Source of the DNA: Halichoerus grypus
Taxonomy: Eukaryota; Chordata; Mammalia; Carnivora; Phocidae
DNA length: 64,000 nt
Direction: 5' to 3'
Assembly: GCF_964656455.1 (NCBI RefSeq)
Contig: NC_135720.1
Location: 52,416,598 to 52,480,597, forward strand
The translations under genes were made by a program, and so were the position numbers. Positions 63,076 to 64,000 of this stretch are shown in pieces (position 1 is the first letter of the stretch; each line of letters starts with the position of its first letter). The notes beneath the pieces were generated by a model that saw only the letters and a program-made list of their open reading frames with translations, was not told the DNA's origin and ran no database searches.

Positions 63076-63770
63076 ACCCTGATGAGGGAAGGAGCACTTC
63101 ATTGGTATCTGAGAGATGACTCTTTGAGGGATCCCATCAACACCTCAATAGACAAGAGTTTGGCTGTCAGGCTGGAATTTTGGTCAGGAAGCTTCTAGAA
63201 CCAGGAAGTGGTGACTTCATGGGAGAGCTCGCTGTTCCTGTTGGACACCTAAGCTTGGTCTGAGAGGCCAGCTGAGCTCCCAGTAGCAGAGGTCCTTTCT
63301 TCTCTACAGGAGCCTCAGGGAGGGGTCCTTGTCTTCCCCGTATCTGGTGGTGAAGGCCACTTACCTTCTTATCTGGGTAAGAAGCCCACTTACCTTCTCT
63401 CACTGCAGGTGGGAATAGGACTGTGAGCAGAGCATTCTCCACAGACTTGTCCAACCCACGTGGCACCCGAGTTCAATGGGGAGCTGGGAATTGGTCCAGG
63501 AAAGAAAAACAAGGGCAGGCCTTTGGAGGATTTGAGGTAAAAATTTAATAACATGTGTGGTAAATGTTCATAGTAATTTGGGTCTCATAAAACCCTGCCT
63601 TCCCACACCGTATCCCCTTACTCAGACAATAAAACTCTAATGTTGTGTCACACACAATTGAAATCTGAGGATTCAAAATAATACCTTGCCTATTTCTTTC
63701 TAAGGGAGCACAGTCAATGAAGAGTTTCAAACTTAGATTTTGGTCACCTTATCATTCTCATAAGACTTTT
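63076..63770 (+). other. Intergenic, unassigned
   Basis: 0.7 kb; no recognised gene. The longest open frame (99 codons, - strand, 63167-63466) has no domain that I recognise. Confidence 0.5.
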
Positions 63771-63970
63771 TTTTTTTTAAAGAGAGAGAGAGCATGTGCG
63801 CACAAGTGGGGACTGGGGGGAGGAGCAGAAGGGGAGGGAGAGAGAGAATCTTAAGCAGGCTCCACATCCAGTGTGCAGGCCAATGAGGGACTTGATCTCA
63901 CAAACCTGAGATCATGACCTGAGCCTAAATCAAGAATCGGATGCTTAACTGACTGAGCCACCCAGGTGCC
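63771..63970 (-). repeat. Carnivore SINE, - strand
   Basis: Poly-T, AAAGAGAGAGAGAGCATGTG, GA-rich body, ends GAGCCACCCAGGTGCC. TSD CTCATAAGA(C/T)TTT. Confidence 0.94.
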
Positions 63971-64000
63971 ACTCTCATAAGATTTTATTTTATTTTATTA

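Noticed and set aside
3420..63970. Regularly recurring similar sequences (CRISPR-like or tandem array)
   Set aside because: They are dispersed carnivore SINEs on both strands with separate TSDs; no direct-repeat/spacer array.

Overview
The window is mammalian nuclear DNA, almost certainly from a carnivoran. About two dozen copies of the tRNA-derived carnivore SINE (head 'GCGCCTGGGTGGCTCAGT', tail AAATAAATAAAATCTT) occur on both strands. Many have the 'GACACAGCGAGAGAGGGAACACAAGC' style body, which I associate from memory with bears, seals and mustelids rather than dogs or cats. There are no bacterial-type operons, no CRISPR array and no RNA gene that I can support.

The only protein-coding gene I can support is SEC63, the ER-membrane J-domain co-chaperone of the Sec61/Sec62 translocon. 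It is on the + strand. Nineteen coding exons run from 1573 to 49077 and all introns are GT-AG. They join in frame to encode residues 76-760, ending in the acidic tail and a stop at 49075-49077. With the 75 residues that the human protein carries on exons 1-2, the total is exactly 760, the human length. Exons 1-2 and the promoter lie upstream of the window, which opens inside intron 2. A SINE/L1-free stretch of about 3.5 kb after the stop is probably the long 3'UTR, with AATAAA signals at 49134 (proximal) and 52611 (candidate distal end).

The introns are filled with repeats: a 5'-truncated L1 (5.9-8.5 kb), a nearly full-length decayed Tigger1 transposon (31,312-33,681), a short Tigger1 deletion derivative (28,047-28,503) and another TA-inserted element (20,062-20,560). 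Intron 19 holds an L1 (41.6-46.6 kb) that keeps both ends but has lost its middle. Two sites show a SINE inserted inside an opposite-strand SINE.

Downstream (52.6-64 kb) no exon is recognisable. There are two GC/CpG-rich blocks (about 55.1-55.6 and 61.2-61.9 kb), CTCF-like motifs in one orientation, and a multi-layer nest of transposons (57.2-60.2 kb). By human synteny (from memory) the next gene in this direction should be SCML4, so the CpG blocks are candidate upstream promoters or regulatory elements. I found no convincing undescribed biological system. The best leads are splice-site details in SEC63, the CpG/CTCF region, and datable nested insertions.
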